This document shows positions 50,654 through 59,126 of a stretch of 64,000 bases of DNA, in pieces. The notes below the pieces were generated by a model, which worked only from the letters and a program-made list of their open reading frames with translations, had not been told where the DNA came from and made no database searches. The stretch covers positions 1 through 64,000 of the forward strand of contig CAISEZ010000071.1 in assembly GCA_903884535.1 (NCBI GenBank), read 5' to 3'. Position numbers and translations under genes: made by a program. This DNA is from an uncultured Verrucomicrobia subdivision 3 bacterium (GTDB lineage: Bacteria; Verrucomicrobiota; Verrucomicrobiia; Limisphaerales; UBA11358). Each line of letters begins with the position of its first letter. The stretch's first letter is position 1.

Positions 50654-51532
50654 TCAATACAACCATTTTTCGATTTTCCCCGCCGCGTCCAGCGTCACGC
50701 CCTGGCGGCGGAACGCCCAGCACATGTAGCTGATGCTCACGAAAAACGACGCCGGCAGCCGGTTCGCCGCGCAGATCTTCACGCCCAGTAGAGTTGTCTT
50801 GCCGCCAAAACCCATCGGACCAATGCCGAGTTCGTTCGCGGTTTTCAAAATGTCCTGCTCCAGCGCGTCGAGTTCGGGCACCGGATTGCGGTCGGGAATT
50901 AGCCGCAGAAACTGCGTCTTGCTCATCTCGTAGCCGGTCGCGCGGTCGCCGCCGATGCACACACCGAGAATGCCCGGGCCGCAGCCTTTGCCCTGCGCCT
51001 GCAACACCGCGTCGAGAATCACCTTCCGGCAGCCGTCGAGGTCGCGGTTCGCGTGCATTTTTTCAATCGGCAGCGAATATTGCGCGCCGACGTTTTCGCA
51101 GCCGCCGCCCTTGAGCGCCAGCCTCACGCTGACTTCGGCCGAACGGTGCTGATGAAAATGAAATGCCGGTGCGCCGGGGCCGCAATTGGTGCCGTCATTT
51201 TTGCCGGTGAGCGAATCCACGGAATTCTGGCGGAGAAAACCTTTCTTGGTGGCGAGTTTCACCGCTTCGCGCGCCGTTTCGGCAAAGGTGATCTGGTCGA
51301 AGCCAATCGGGCAATCCACGTAAAACAAAATGCTGCCGGTGTCCTGGCAGATGGGCTGCGATTTGTTTTTGGCGATGGCGATGTTCTGGTCGATGATCTT
51401 CATCGCGTTCTCGGCGATGGTGCCCTGCTTTTCATTTTCCAGCGACGTGAGAATGGCCTGATGCACGTCGTCGGGAATTTCGGCGGACGTGCGGCGGATC
51501 AGTTCGATCAGGGAATCTTGCAATGCGCTCAT
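50654..51532 (-). CDS. Class I fumarate hydratase alpha subunit (TtdA-like)
   Basis: The 292-aa protein carries the iron-sulfur hydro-lyase features of the two-subunit class I fumarase/tartrate dehydratase: PICQDTGSILFYVD, GTNCGPGAPAFHFH, LKGGGCENVGAQY and GKGCGPGILGVCIGGDRATGYEMSK. Three of these cysteines would hold the [4Fe-4S] cluster. The matching beta subunit is not next to it; the downstream neighbour on this strand is the convergent der gene. A fumarase role in the TCA cycle is more likely than tartrate dehydration, but sequence alone does not decide. Confidence 0.87.
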   Translation of the reverse strand: MSALQDSLIELIRRTSAEIPDDVHQAILTSLENEKQGTIAENAMKIIDQNIAIAKNKSQPICQDTGSILFYVDCPIGFDQITFAETAREAVKLATKKGFLRQNSVDSLTGKNDGTNCGPGAPAFHFHQHRSAEVSVRLALKGGGCENVGAQYSLPIEKMHANRDLDGCRKVILDAVLQAQGKGCGPGILGVCIGGDRATGYEMSKTQFLRLIPDRNPVPELDALEQDILKTANELGIGPMGFGGKTTLLGVKICAANRLPASFFVSISYMCWAFRRQGVTLDAAGKIEKWLY

Positions 51533-51594
51533 AAATTTGAACCAGCGTAAGGTTTCAAAGCGCCAGCGTCAACCGGTGGGCGAGGCTTGACTTG

Positions 51595-51622
51595 GTAGCA
51601 GCGGACAGGAGTCCGCTCTAAC
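51595..51622. repeat. Class B-like half repeat
   Basis: GTAGC followed by the perfect hairpin AGCGGAC-AGGA-GTCCGCT matches the left half of the class B element at 48836 in layout. It lies in the divergent region between the fumarase and YfhO-like genes. Confidence 0.6.
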
Positions 51623-51715
51623 CGTTGCCGTCAGAATTTCAATTTGAGCCGGCTCACGTCGGCTGCCACTGTTCTGGTGGTTGCTTTTCGCGTCGCCGAC
51701 CGTTTTAATCTGCGC

Positions 51716-54016
51716 GTGCAACAACGCGGCAGCGACAACTTCGCCGATAAACTTTTCACGCCCGTGCGCTTTGGAATCCTCCTCGCGCTGCTGATTTTTG
51801 CCGCGTTTCCGCAGGTATTTCTCGGGCTGCAAACGTTTGTCGCGCGCGACTTCGGTTTTTTCGCGTTTCCGCTGGCGCATTTTCAACGGGAATGTTTCTG
51901 GCACGGCGAAATCCCGTTCTGGAATCCCTACAACAACTGCGGCGTGCCGTTCCTCGCGCAATGGAACACCATGCCGCTCTACCCGCCGGCGCTGGTTTAT
52001 CTGGCGCTGCCGCTCGCGTGGTCGCTGAGTTTTTTTTGTCTGCTACATTTGTGGTTCGCCGGACTCGGCATATATTTTCTCGCGCGCCATTGGACGGGAA
52101 ACAAGTTCGCCGCCGCGTTTGCCGGCGTGGCATTCGCATTCAATGGCTTCACACTCAATCTGCTCATGTGGCCGAGTCACATGGCGACCTTCAGTTGGAT
52201 GCCGTGGGTCGTGCTCGCCACCGGACTCGCCTGGCGTGACGGTGGTCGGAAAATTTTTCTGGCCGCATTCGTCGGCGCATTCCAAATGCTGGCGGGTGGA
52301 CCGGAAACCATTTTCCTGACGTGGCTCATTGTGTCGGCGTTGTGGCTTCAGTCGTTCATCAAAAAGGATTCTTCGCGCGGTGCCATGCTCTGGCGTTTTC
52401 CATTGGTCGTGGTGCTGGTGATTGCCTTGAGCGCCGCGCAATTGCTGCCGTTCCTGGACCTCGTGGCGCACGCGCAGCGAGCGACCGGCTACACGGATTT
52501 GCGTTGGTCCATGCCCGGCTTTGGCCTAGCGAATTTTCTCGTGCCGCTCGCCTTCGGTTCCACGATTACCGAAGGCATTTTTTTTCAGCACGGCCAATAT
52601 TGGACGTCATCGTATTACCTTGGTGTCGGAACTGTGTGGCTGGCATTGCTGGCTTGGTGGGTGGGGCGAGACTCCGTCGAACCCAAATCCAAAGTGCGTC
52701 TGCTCGCTGCCATCGCCGTCATCGGACTGGTGTTTGCCCTCGGTGAAAATACGCCAATTTATCCCGCGTTGCGAAAGCTGCTGCCACAACTAAGCTTCAT
52801 CACTTACCCGGTCAAATTCATCTCGGTCGCCGTGTTCGCCGCGCCGCTGCTGGCCGCGTTCACATTGGCGAATCTGGACGAGGCAAAAAGACAACTGCTC
52901 CCGCTCGGTGCGGTTTTGTTTTTGCTCATGGTTGGGATTGTCGCATGGACGCAGCTTGCGCCGTTGCCGGGCGATGAAACGCGCCTCGCCTTGATGAACG
53001 GATTTTCCCGCGCCGTTTTTCTGGGACTGACCGGTGCCGTTCTTTATGTTTTGGCGGGCAGAGTTGAAACAAGATTTTTTCGGATCGCGCCGCTGGTGTT
53101 GATTGCCTTTGCTTGGCTGGATGTTTTCACGCATGCGCCGGCGCAGAATCCCACGGTGCCGCCGTGGATTTTCGAGCCGGGCTTGACGCGCACCAAACTG
53201 GCTTTGCAGCCGCAGCCTGCGCTGGGTGGTTCGCGGGTGATGGTTTCGCCCTCGGCGGCAAATGAATTCCTGAACTTTGCGGCGAGCGATCCCAAGAATA
53301 ATTTTCTCACCAAGCGCCTCGGCTATTGCGCGGACGCCAATGTCCTCGACGCCGTGCCGAAGGTGGACGGATTTTTCTCGTTGACGCCGCGCGAGTGCGA
53401 CGATGTGCTGTCGCTGTTTTATACCACGACCAATGCCAGCTATTCGCGCCTCGAGGATTTTCTGGGCGTGTCGCAGATTTCCGCGCCGGACGCATTTTTC
53501 CACTGGCAGGCGCGCACCAATTTTCTGCCGCTGGTGACGGCCGGTCAGCGGCCGATTTTTCTGGATGACGCCACCACGCTGAAAGCGCTCACGCAAAATG
53601 ATTTTGACGGTCGCGCGGTCGTGCTGCTGCCCGCCGCCGAAAGGAACTTAGTCACTGTCACCAACCCGGCGGCGGTGCAAGTGATCACTTCGCGTTTTGG
53701 TTCGGACACGGTGGACGCGGAAGTTTCCGCCGCCGCGCCGGCGCTGGTCGTCGTGGCGCAGACGTATTATCACAACTGGCATGCGACGGTGGACGGCCAA
53801 CCGGTGCCGTTGCTGCGGGCCAATCATGCGTTTCAGGCCGTGCAGATTCCAGCAGGTGGCCACAAGATTCATTTAGTTTACGAGGATCGCGCCTTTGAGA
53901 TCGGAGCGGCCATCGCGGGGTTTATGTGGATCAACTGCCTGGTCAGTTGCGCGGCGATGTGGCGGCGCTCGCGGCCGGCATCGCCTGCGCTGAAGGACAG
54001 GGATGCTTATTTCTGA
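51716..54016 (+). CDS. YfhO-like polytopic membrane protein (GT-C type)
   Basis: The 766-aa protein has about twelve transmembrane segments: FGILLALLIFAAFPQVFLGL, SLSFFCLLHLWFAGLGIYFLA and MLWRFPLVVVLVIALSAAQL among them. The acidic first loop contains RDFGFFAFPLAHFQRECFWHGEIPFWNPYNNCGVPFLA, which is characteristic of YfhO-like proteins. A C-terminal soluble domain (about 480-735) ends with QTYYHNWHATVDGQPVPLLR and NHAFQAVQIPAGGHKIHLVY. Characterised YfhO relatives help glycosylate lipoteichoic acid or other cell-surface polymers from polyprenyl-P-sugars. The start is uncertain; I prefer the GTG at 51716 over the TTG at 51644. Confidence 0.8.
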   Translation: MQQRGSDNFADKLFTPVRFGILLALLIFAAFPQVFLGLQTFVARDFGFFAFPLAHFQRECFWHGEIPFWNPYNNCGVPFLAQWNTMPLYPPALVYLALPLAWSLSFFCLLHLWFAGLGIYFLARHWTGNKFAAAFAGVAFAFNGFTLNLLMWPSHMATFSWMPWVVLATGLAWRDGGRKIFLAAFVGAFQMLAGGPETIFLTWLIVSALWLQSFIKKDSSRGAMLWRFPLVVVLVIALSAAQLLPFLDLVAHAQRATGYTDLRWSMPGFGLANFLVPLAFGSTITEGIFFQHGQYWTSSYYLGVGTVWLALLAWWVGRDSVEPKSKVRLLAAIAVIGLVFALGENTPIYPALRKLLPQLSFITYPVKFISVAVFAAPLLAAFTLANLDEAKRQLLPLGAVLFLLMVGIVAWTQLAPLPGDETRLALMNGFSRAVFLGLTGAVLYVLAGRVETRFFRIAPLVLIAFAWLDVFTHAPAQNPTVPPWIFEPGLTRTKLALQPQPALGGSRVMVSPSAANEFLNFAASDPKNNFLTKRLGYCADANVLDAVPKVDGFFSLTPRECDDVLSLFYTTTNASYSRLEDFLGVSQISAPDAFFHWQARTNFLPLVTAGQRPIFLDDATTLKALTQNDFDGRAVVLLPAAERNLVTVTNPAAVQVITSRFGSDTVDAEVSAAAPALVVVAQTYYHNWHATVDGQPVPLLRANHAFQAVQIPAGGHKIHLVYEDRAFEIGAAIAGFMWINCLVSCAAMWRRSRPASPALKDRDAYF

Positions 54017-54073
54017 AGATTTCTAAAAGTTCTGCTCGACAAATTTTCCCCAGCAATTCAAATAGTTCCCGGC

Positions 54074-55204
54074 ATGGCCAAAAAAATCAAACGCATCGGC
54101 ATCCTCACCGCAGGCGGCGACAGCCCCGGCCTCAACGCCGCCATTCGCGGCGTCGGCAAAACGTGTCTGGGCTATTACGGCATGGAACTCGTCGGCTTCC
54201 GCGACGGTTTCCGCGGTCTCGTCGAAAACAAGCGGCTCAAGCTCGACAAGACCACGCTCGCCGGCATCCTCACCGTGGGCGGCACCATCCTCGGCACCAG
54301 CCGCGACAAGCCGCACCGCATGGTCATTGACGGCCGGACCAAGGACATGACCAAGACCATCGTGGATAATTATCACGAGTGGGGACTCGATTGCCTCGTT
54401 TGTCTCGGCGGTGGCGGCACGCAGAAAAATGCGCTGCGCCTGCAGGAAGCCGGCCTTAATGTCATCACGCTGCCCAAGACGATTGACAACGACGTGGCCA
54501 TGACCGACGCCACGTTCGGTTTCGCCACCGCGCTGGACATCGCCACCGAGACCATTGACCGGCTGCACAGCACCGCGCACAGTCATCACCGCATTATTGT
54601 CGCCGAAATCATGGGCCACCGTTCCGGTTGGCTCGCGCTTGGCTCCGGCATCGCGGGCGGGGCGGACGTGATTTTAATTCCCGAAATTCCCTACGACGTG
54701 GAACACATCGCCGCCGCCATCAAACGGCGCAGTCGCGCCGGCACCAATTTCAGCATCGTCGCCGTGGCGGAAGGCGCGATGAGTCGCGACGACGCCCGCG
54801 CGCTGCTCGCCGCCGAAAAGAAACTCGAACGCGCCCGCACTTTGCACGACAGAAAAGAGGCAAAGCTCGAACTCGCCTCGCTCGAAGTGCGGCACACCGG
54901 CAACACCATGCGTCTGGCGAAGCATCTGGAGGAACTCACCCAATTGGAATCCCGCGTGACCATTCTCGGCTACGTCCAGCGCGGTGGCACGCCCTCGGCG
55001 GCGGATCGCATTCTCGCCACGCGGCTCGGCAGCGCGTGCGGCGACCTCATCAACGAGGAACATTACGGTGTGATGGTGGCCGCGCGCGGCGACGGCACCG
55101 AACCGGTGCCGCTGGAAAAAGTCGCCGGCAAACGCAAGAGCGTGCCGCCGGATCATTCCTGGGTGACCACCGCCCGCCGCGTGGGCACCTGCATGGGCGA
55201 TTGA
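54074..55204 (+). CDS. pfkA: 6-phosphofructokinase (PfkA family, group III-like)
   Basis: The 376-aa enzyme phosphorylates fructose 6-phosphate in glycolysis. Motifs are [29 protein letters not shown], the substrate loop [31 protein letters not shown] and [14 protein letters not shown]. The nucleotide-site motif, GGDGS in E. coli and GGDD in PPi enzymes, reads [10 protein letters not shown] here; the metal-coordinating Asp is replaced by Gly. PKTIDND is common in group III and PPi-dependent enzymes, so the phosphoryl donor (ATP or PPi) is open. It stands alone between the YfhO-like gene and a membrane-protein gene. Confidence 0.92.
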   Translation: MAKKIKRIGILTAGGDSPGLNAAIRGVGKTCLGYYGMELVGFRDGFRGLVENKRLKLDKTTLAGILTVGGTILGTSRDKPHRMVIDGRTKDMTKTIVDNYHEWGLDCLVCLGGGGTQKNALRLQEAGLNVITLPKTIDNDVAMTDATFGFATALDIATETIDRLHSTAHSHHRIIVAEIMGHRSGWLALGSGIAGGADVILIPEIPYDVEHIAAAIKRRSRAGTNFSIVAVAEGAMSRDDARALLAAEKKLERARTLHDRKEAKLELASLEVRHTGNTMRLAKHLEELTQLESRVTILGYVQRGGTPSAADRILATRLGSACGDLINEEHYGVMVAARGDGTEPVPLEKVAGKRKSVPPDHSWVTTARRVGTCMGD

Positions 55205-55341
55205 ATCTTTCTCACGCCGTTTCTTGCGCCGTGGTCATTTGGAAAAAATGGATCAGCCCGTGTGGCGCGAGCTGTGCGGGTTTTTTCGCGCTTGAAATTG
55301 ACCGGGCGCGCGGCAAGCTCTTTTTCCGACACGGAAAATTT

Positions 55342-55905
55342 ATGCAGACTTTGATTACCTCGGAGCATCATCAGCAGCGGGAGACAACGCACAAGCTCGC
55401 GCGCTTCGCGCTCTTCAGCTTCATTGTGACTTTTATTCTTTCCCGCGTGTTCGTGTTTCTCATTATGTCCAAGGCGATGCCGAACCTGTATTTCTTCATG
55501 GGCGGCACACATGTGCATCATCTGAACTACGGCATTTTTCTGCTGGCGGCGGTGGCGGGTTACAGCGTGTTTCGCCGGCCCACTGGCCGCGCGGCGGAAG
55601 TCACGGCGTTGCTTTACGGTATGGCGATGGGACTGACGTTCGACGAATTCGGCATGTGGCTGCATCTCGGCGGCAGCTACTGGCAACGGGCGAGCGTGGA
55701 CGCGGTGATCGTCGTATCGGCGCTGTTCGGACTGCTGGCTTTCGCGCGCACCTTGAAGCGTTTTGAAAATAAACATTTCTGGTCGTTTCTTGTTTTGCTG
55801 GGGTTTTTGCTGGGGTTTGCCGCGGTCATCTACATTGCCGGTATCCGGCTCGGCGACATGATGGGTCAGCCGTTGCGCGAACTGGAATCGGCTTCGTCAC
55901 CGTGA
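55342..55905 (+). CDS. Membrane protein with HVHHLNYG and DEFGMWLHL motifs, unknown function
   Basis: The 187-aa protein has about five transmembrane helices. A His-rich motif, GGTHVHHLNYGIFLLA, lies after the first helix. An acidic motif, GLTFDEFGMWLHLGGSYW, lies between helices three and four. Widespread integral membrane proteins share this HxHHxxxG and DExxxWL layout, but none has a known function to my knowledge. The His and Asp/Glu could bind a metal. The ORF track merges it with an unrelated upstream frame; I use the ATG at 55342. It is 137 bp after pfkA and 6 bp before the TfoX-like gene. Confidence 0.7.
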   Translation: MQTLITSEHHQQRETTHKLARFALFSFIVTFILSRVFVFLIMSKAMPNLYFFMGGTHVHHLNYGIFLLAAVAGYSVFRRPTGRAAEVTALLYGMAMGLTFDEFGMWLHLGGSYWQRASVDAVIVVSALFGLLAFARTLKRFENKHFWSFLVLLGFLLGFAAVIYIAGIRLGDMMGQPLRELESASSP

Positions 55906-55911
55906 TTAATC

Positions 55912-56286
55912 ATGCCTGACGACTCCTTCAAAGAATTTGTCCTCGACCAGTTGCACGCGTTGCCGGAACTGCGCGCCAAGGCGATGTTCGGCGCACACGG
56001 CTTGTATGCCGGCGACCACTTCTTCGGGATTCTGGACGAAGGCCGGTTGTTTTTCAAAACGGACGTGCAGTCGCAGAAAGATTTTGTCGAGCGCGGCATG
56101 GAACCATTCACCTATGAAATGAAAGGAAAAGTGATGACGATGGGTTATCACGAAGTGCCGCCGGACGTTCTGGAAAATGCGCCCGAACTTACTCTGTGGG
56201 CACGGCGGGCTATTCAAATCGCCGCCAGTGCAAAGAAGCCTAAAAAGCGTCCGGCAAAAAGCGCAAAGAAATACGCCACCGATTGA
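55912..56286 (+). CDS. TfoX N-terminal domain protein
   Basis: The 124-aa protein has the TfoX-N fold pattern, FVLDQLHALPELRAKAMFGAHGLYAGDHFFGILDEGRLFFKT, followed by FTYEMKGKVMTMGYHEVPPDVL. The C-terminus is a Lys/Ala-rich basic tail, KKPKKRPAKSAKK. Full TfoX/Sxy regulates competence in Gammaproteobacteria through an added C-terminal domain that is missing here. Stand-alone N-domains are common and of unknown function. The stop codon lies within a hairpin that probably ends transcription. Confidence 0.85.
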   Translation: MPDDSFKEFVLDQLHALPELRAKAMFGAHGLYAGDHFFGILDEGRLFFKTDVQSQKDFVERGMEPFTYEMKGKVMTMGYHEVPPDVLENAPELTLWARRAIQIAASAKKPKKRPAKSAKKYATD

Positions 56287-56303
56287 AATATCAACCGGTG
56301 GCG
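56274..56303. terminator. Hairpin between convergent TfoX-N and lpd genes
   Basis: CGCCACCG...CGGTGGCG forms an 8-bp stem, extended inside by TTGA/TCAA around the loop AATA. It spans the stop codon of the TfoX-like gene. A moderate T-rich stretch (TATTTCTTT) follows on the minus strand, so it probably ends lpd transcription and perhaps works both ways. Confidence 0.55.
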
Positions 56304-56323
56304 TGATTCCATAAAACGAGCAA

Positions 56324-57745
56324 TTACTCCGCGACTTTTTTCTTCGTGAACGTGTGCGTGGCGTGTCCGAAGAAAACTTCCGCGCATTCCATCACCGTTT
56401 CGGAGAGCGTTGGATGCGGATGCACCGTTAGCGCGATGTCCTCGGCGGTTGCGCCCATTTCCATCGCCAGCGTGGCCTCGGCGATGAGTTCGCCGGCACC
56501 GGCACCGCAGATGCCCACGCCGAGCAAACGGTTCGTGTCAGGATCAACAATCATTTTCGTCACGCCGTCCGTGCGGTCAAACGACAACGCGCGGCCGGAT
56601 GCCGACCATGGAAATTTCGCGACCTGATAACTCAAGCCTTTTTCCTTTGCCTCGGCTTCGGTCAAACCGCACCACGCCAGTTCCGGATCGGTGAAGACCA
56701 CGGCCGGGATGATGACGTTTTCAAAAACCGTTTCTTCGCCATTGATGTTTTCCACCGCGATGCGCGCTTCCTTGTGCGCCTTGTGCGCGAGCATGATGCC
56801 GCCCGCGATGTCGCCGATGGCATAAATGCTGGGGTCGCCGGTCTGCTGATGGGCGTTAACTTTGACGAAACCTTTTTCGTCCAGTTCAACCTTCGTGTTC
56901 TCGAGGCCAAGGTCGGCACTGTTCGGCACGCGGCCGACGGAGACCAATACGCGGTCGTAAAGTTCAGTGAGCTTTTCGCCGTTGTATTCGGATTCCACTT
57001 TGATCTGCTTGCCGACGGTGGACATTTTCGTCACGCGCGCCTTGACCCGGATTTCCTTGAACGACTTTTTGGCATTCGCCACCACCGGACGGGCGAGGTC
57101 CGCATCCGCCGCCGCCAGTATGCTGTCGAGTGCCTCGACCACGGTGACCTTGCTGCCGAGCGCAGAATAAACAAAGCCCATTTCCATGCCGATATAACCG
57201 CCGCCGACGATGAGTAAATTTTCCGGAATGTCCTCGATTTCGAGCGCGCCGGTCGAAGTCATCACGCGCGGATTGCCGAGGTCAAACGCTTTGGGCATTG
57301 CCGCGAGCGAACCGACCGCGAGCACCGCCTTGTCATATTCGACAAATTGCTGGCCGCTTTCGGTTTCGACGCGCAGCTTGTTCGAGCCTTCAAAATAGGC
57401 GCGGCCTTGGATGACCTGGACGCCGCGCATTTTTGCGAGCGTCGCCACGCCGCCGCCTAGTTTTTCGATGACGGATTCTTTCCACGTGCGCAGCTTGGCC
57501 AAATCCACGCTCGGCTCCGCGAACGTGATGCCGCGATGCGCCGATTCGCGCGCATTGACGATTTGGTGCGTCGCATACAGCAGCGCCTTCGAGGGGATGC
57601 AGCCGCGATTCAGACAGACGCCCCCGAGCCGTTTTTCGCGTTCGATGAGAATGACTTTCTTGCCCAAATCGGCCGCATAAAAAGCCGCCGCGTAACCGCC
57701 CGGCCCGGCACCGACTACAACAATTTCCGTTTTAATGGAGTCCAT
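56324..57745 (-). CDS. lpdA: Dihydrolipoyl dehydrogenase (E3)
   Basis: The 473-aa flavoprotein reoxidises dihydrolipoamide in 2-oxoacid dehydrogenase complexes, passing electrons to NAD+. It shows the FAD motif VVVGAGPGGYAAAFYAADLG, the redox disulfide GGVCLNRGCIPSK (Cys44/Cys49), the NAD motif LLIVGGGYIGMEMGFVYSALGS, YAIGDIAGG and the C-terminal His-Glu pair in TVHPHPTLSETV. It follows the E2 gene by 15 bp on the same strand, so the two are co-transcribed. Confidence 0.95.
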   Translation of the reverse strand: MDSIKTEIVVVGAGPGGYAAAFYAADLGKKVILIEREKRLGGVCLNRGCIPSKALLYATHQIVNARESAHRGITFAEPSVDLAKLRTWKESVIEKLGGGVATLAKMRGVQVIQGRAYFEGSNKLRVETESGQQFVEYDKAVLAVGSLAAMPKAFDLGNPRVMTSTGALEIEDIPENLLIVGGGYIGMEMGFVYSALGSKVTVVEALDSILAAADADLARPVVANAKKSFKEIRVKARVTKMSTVGKQIKVESEYNGEKLTELYDRVLVSVGRVPNSADLGLENTKVELDEKGFVKVNAHQQTGDPSIYAIGDIAGGIMLAHKAHKEARIAVENINGEETVFENVIIPAVVFTDPELAWCGLTEAEAKEKGLSYQVAKFPWSASGRALSFDRTDGVTKMIVDPDTNRLLGVGICGAGAGELIAEATLAMEMGATAEDIALTVHPHPTLSETVMECAEVFFGHATHTFTKKKVAE

Positions 57746-57760
57746 GAAATTAATTTGCGC

Positions 57761-59047
57761 TTAAAGTTTAACCAGTTCTTCTTTGAAATCGTGGAACGCC
57801 GCGAGCAGATCCACCGTGAACCGCGCGGCGCTGCCGCCGTCGATCACGCGGTGATCGTAGCTCAACGCCATCGGCGTCATCATGCGCACCTCGACTTTGC
57901 CGTCGCGCACCACCGGCTTGAGCGCGCCGCGGCCGAGGCCGAGGATCGCCACTTCCGGCAGATTGATGATCGGCGTGAAATGCGCGCCGCCAATCGCGCC
58001 TTGATTGGAGATGGTGAACGTGCCGCCTTTCATTTCATCGGCGGAAATCTTCCGGTCGCGCGCCCGGGCCGCGAGTAGTTCCAATTCCTTGGCGAGATCG
58101 AACAGCGATTTTTTGTCCACGTCGCGGATGACGGGAACCATCAAACCTTGATCCGTGTCCACCGCGATGCCGAGATGGATGTATTCTTTCAAAATAATTT
58201 CGCTCGCCACTTCATCGAGGCTGGAGTTGAAAATGGAATGTTTGCGCAGCGTGCCGGCGACAGCGGCCAACACGAAAGGCGTGAGCGTGAGCTTGACGCC
58301 TTTGGCTTCGTAAGCCGGCGCGAATTTTTTCCGCAACTCGCCGAGCCGCGTGAAATCAATGTCGTCAAATTGCGTGACCCGCGCGACCGAACTCCAGCTT
58401 TCGGACATGCGCCGCGCGATCACTTTGCGCAACGGCGTGACCGGCTTCTTGAGAATTGGTCCCCACTGCGAGAAATCAATTTGCACCGCCGCCGGTTTGG
58501 CCGGAGCCGCGGCTGCGGCTGCAACCGTCGCGGGTTTGGCCGCCGCTTTCATTAACCGCTGAATGTAGGCGCGCACGTCGGCACTGACGATGCGGCCGCC
58601 GGAACCGCTGCCACGGATCTTGCCGAGGTGGATGCCAAATTCGCGCGCCATCTTGCGGATGGATGGCGACGTCGCGATCGTGGCCGTGGAAACTTCTTCT
58701 TCGATGTCCGCCGAATCATCTTCGACGGCGACGGGTTCCGGCGCAGCCTGCGCGGCAACTTTCTTCGCCGCCGGTTTTGGCGCAGCCGCCGGAGCGGGAG
58801 CCGCCGCCGCAGGCGCGTCGCCGCCGACCGACAAAATCTTCTGGCCTGCGCTGATGCGGTCGCCGGCCTTCACATAAACCTTGGTCACCACGCCCGCCGC
58901 CGTGGACGGGATCGAGGCGACGGCCTTTTCGTTTTCCAATTCCATGATGGCCTGATCCTTGGCAATCGTGTCGCCCTCTTTCACGAAGATATTGACCACG
59001 ACGCCGGAATCAGCGCCTTCGCCCAGCTTGGGAAGTTTTACGTCCAT
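57761..59047 (-). CDS. Dihydrolipoamide acyltransferase (E2)
   Basis: The 428-aa protein has one lipoyl domain (about 1-75) with the lipoylated lysine in ELENEKAVAS (Lys41) and an Ala/Pro-rich linker. The peripheral-subunit binding domain (about 130-165) reads ATSPSIRKMAREFGIHLGKIRGSGSGGRI. The catalytic core ends with the active-site DHRVIDGGSAARF. Single-lipoyl E2 with core motifs of this kind belongs to pyruvate dehydrogenase complexes of the alpha2-E1 or aceE type, or to branched-chain complexes. No E1 gene is adjacent. E3 lies directly downstream; a Y-family polymerase gene lies upstream, 79 bp away. Confidence 0.9.
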   Translation of the reverse strand: MDVKLPKLGEGADSGVVVNIFVKEGDTIAKDQAIMELENEKAVASIPSTAAGVVTKVYVKAGDRISAGQKILSVGGDAPAAAAPAPAAAPKPAAKKVAAQAAPEPVAVEDDSADIEEEVSTATIATSPSIRKMAREFGIHLGKIRGSGSGGRIVSADVRAYIQRLMKAAAKPATVAAAAAAPAKPAAVQIDFSQWGPILKKPVTPLRKVIARRMSESWSSVARVTQFDDIDFTRLGELRKKFAPAYEAKGVKLTLTPFVLAAVAGTLRKHSIFNSSLDEVASEIILKEYIHLGIAVDTDQGLMVPVIRDVDKKSLFDLAKELELLAARARDRKISADEMKGGTFTISNQGAIGGAHFTPIINLPEVAILGLGRGALKPVVRDGKVEVRMMTPMALSYDHRVIDGGSAARFTVDLLAAFHDFKEELVKL

Positions 59048-59126
59048 AAATTTGGATGGATAGGATGATGTAATTAGGTGGGATTTTCCAGAAAATAAAT
59101 TTTCAATACGCGGTTGCTCGAACTTA

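Noticed and set aside
54628-55341. Upstream part of the 425-aa ORF 54628..55905
   Set aside because: It overlaps pfkA in another frame and is Arg/His-rich. Only the part from 55342 reads as a real membrane protein.
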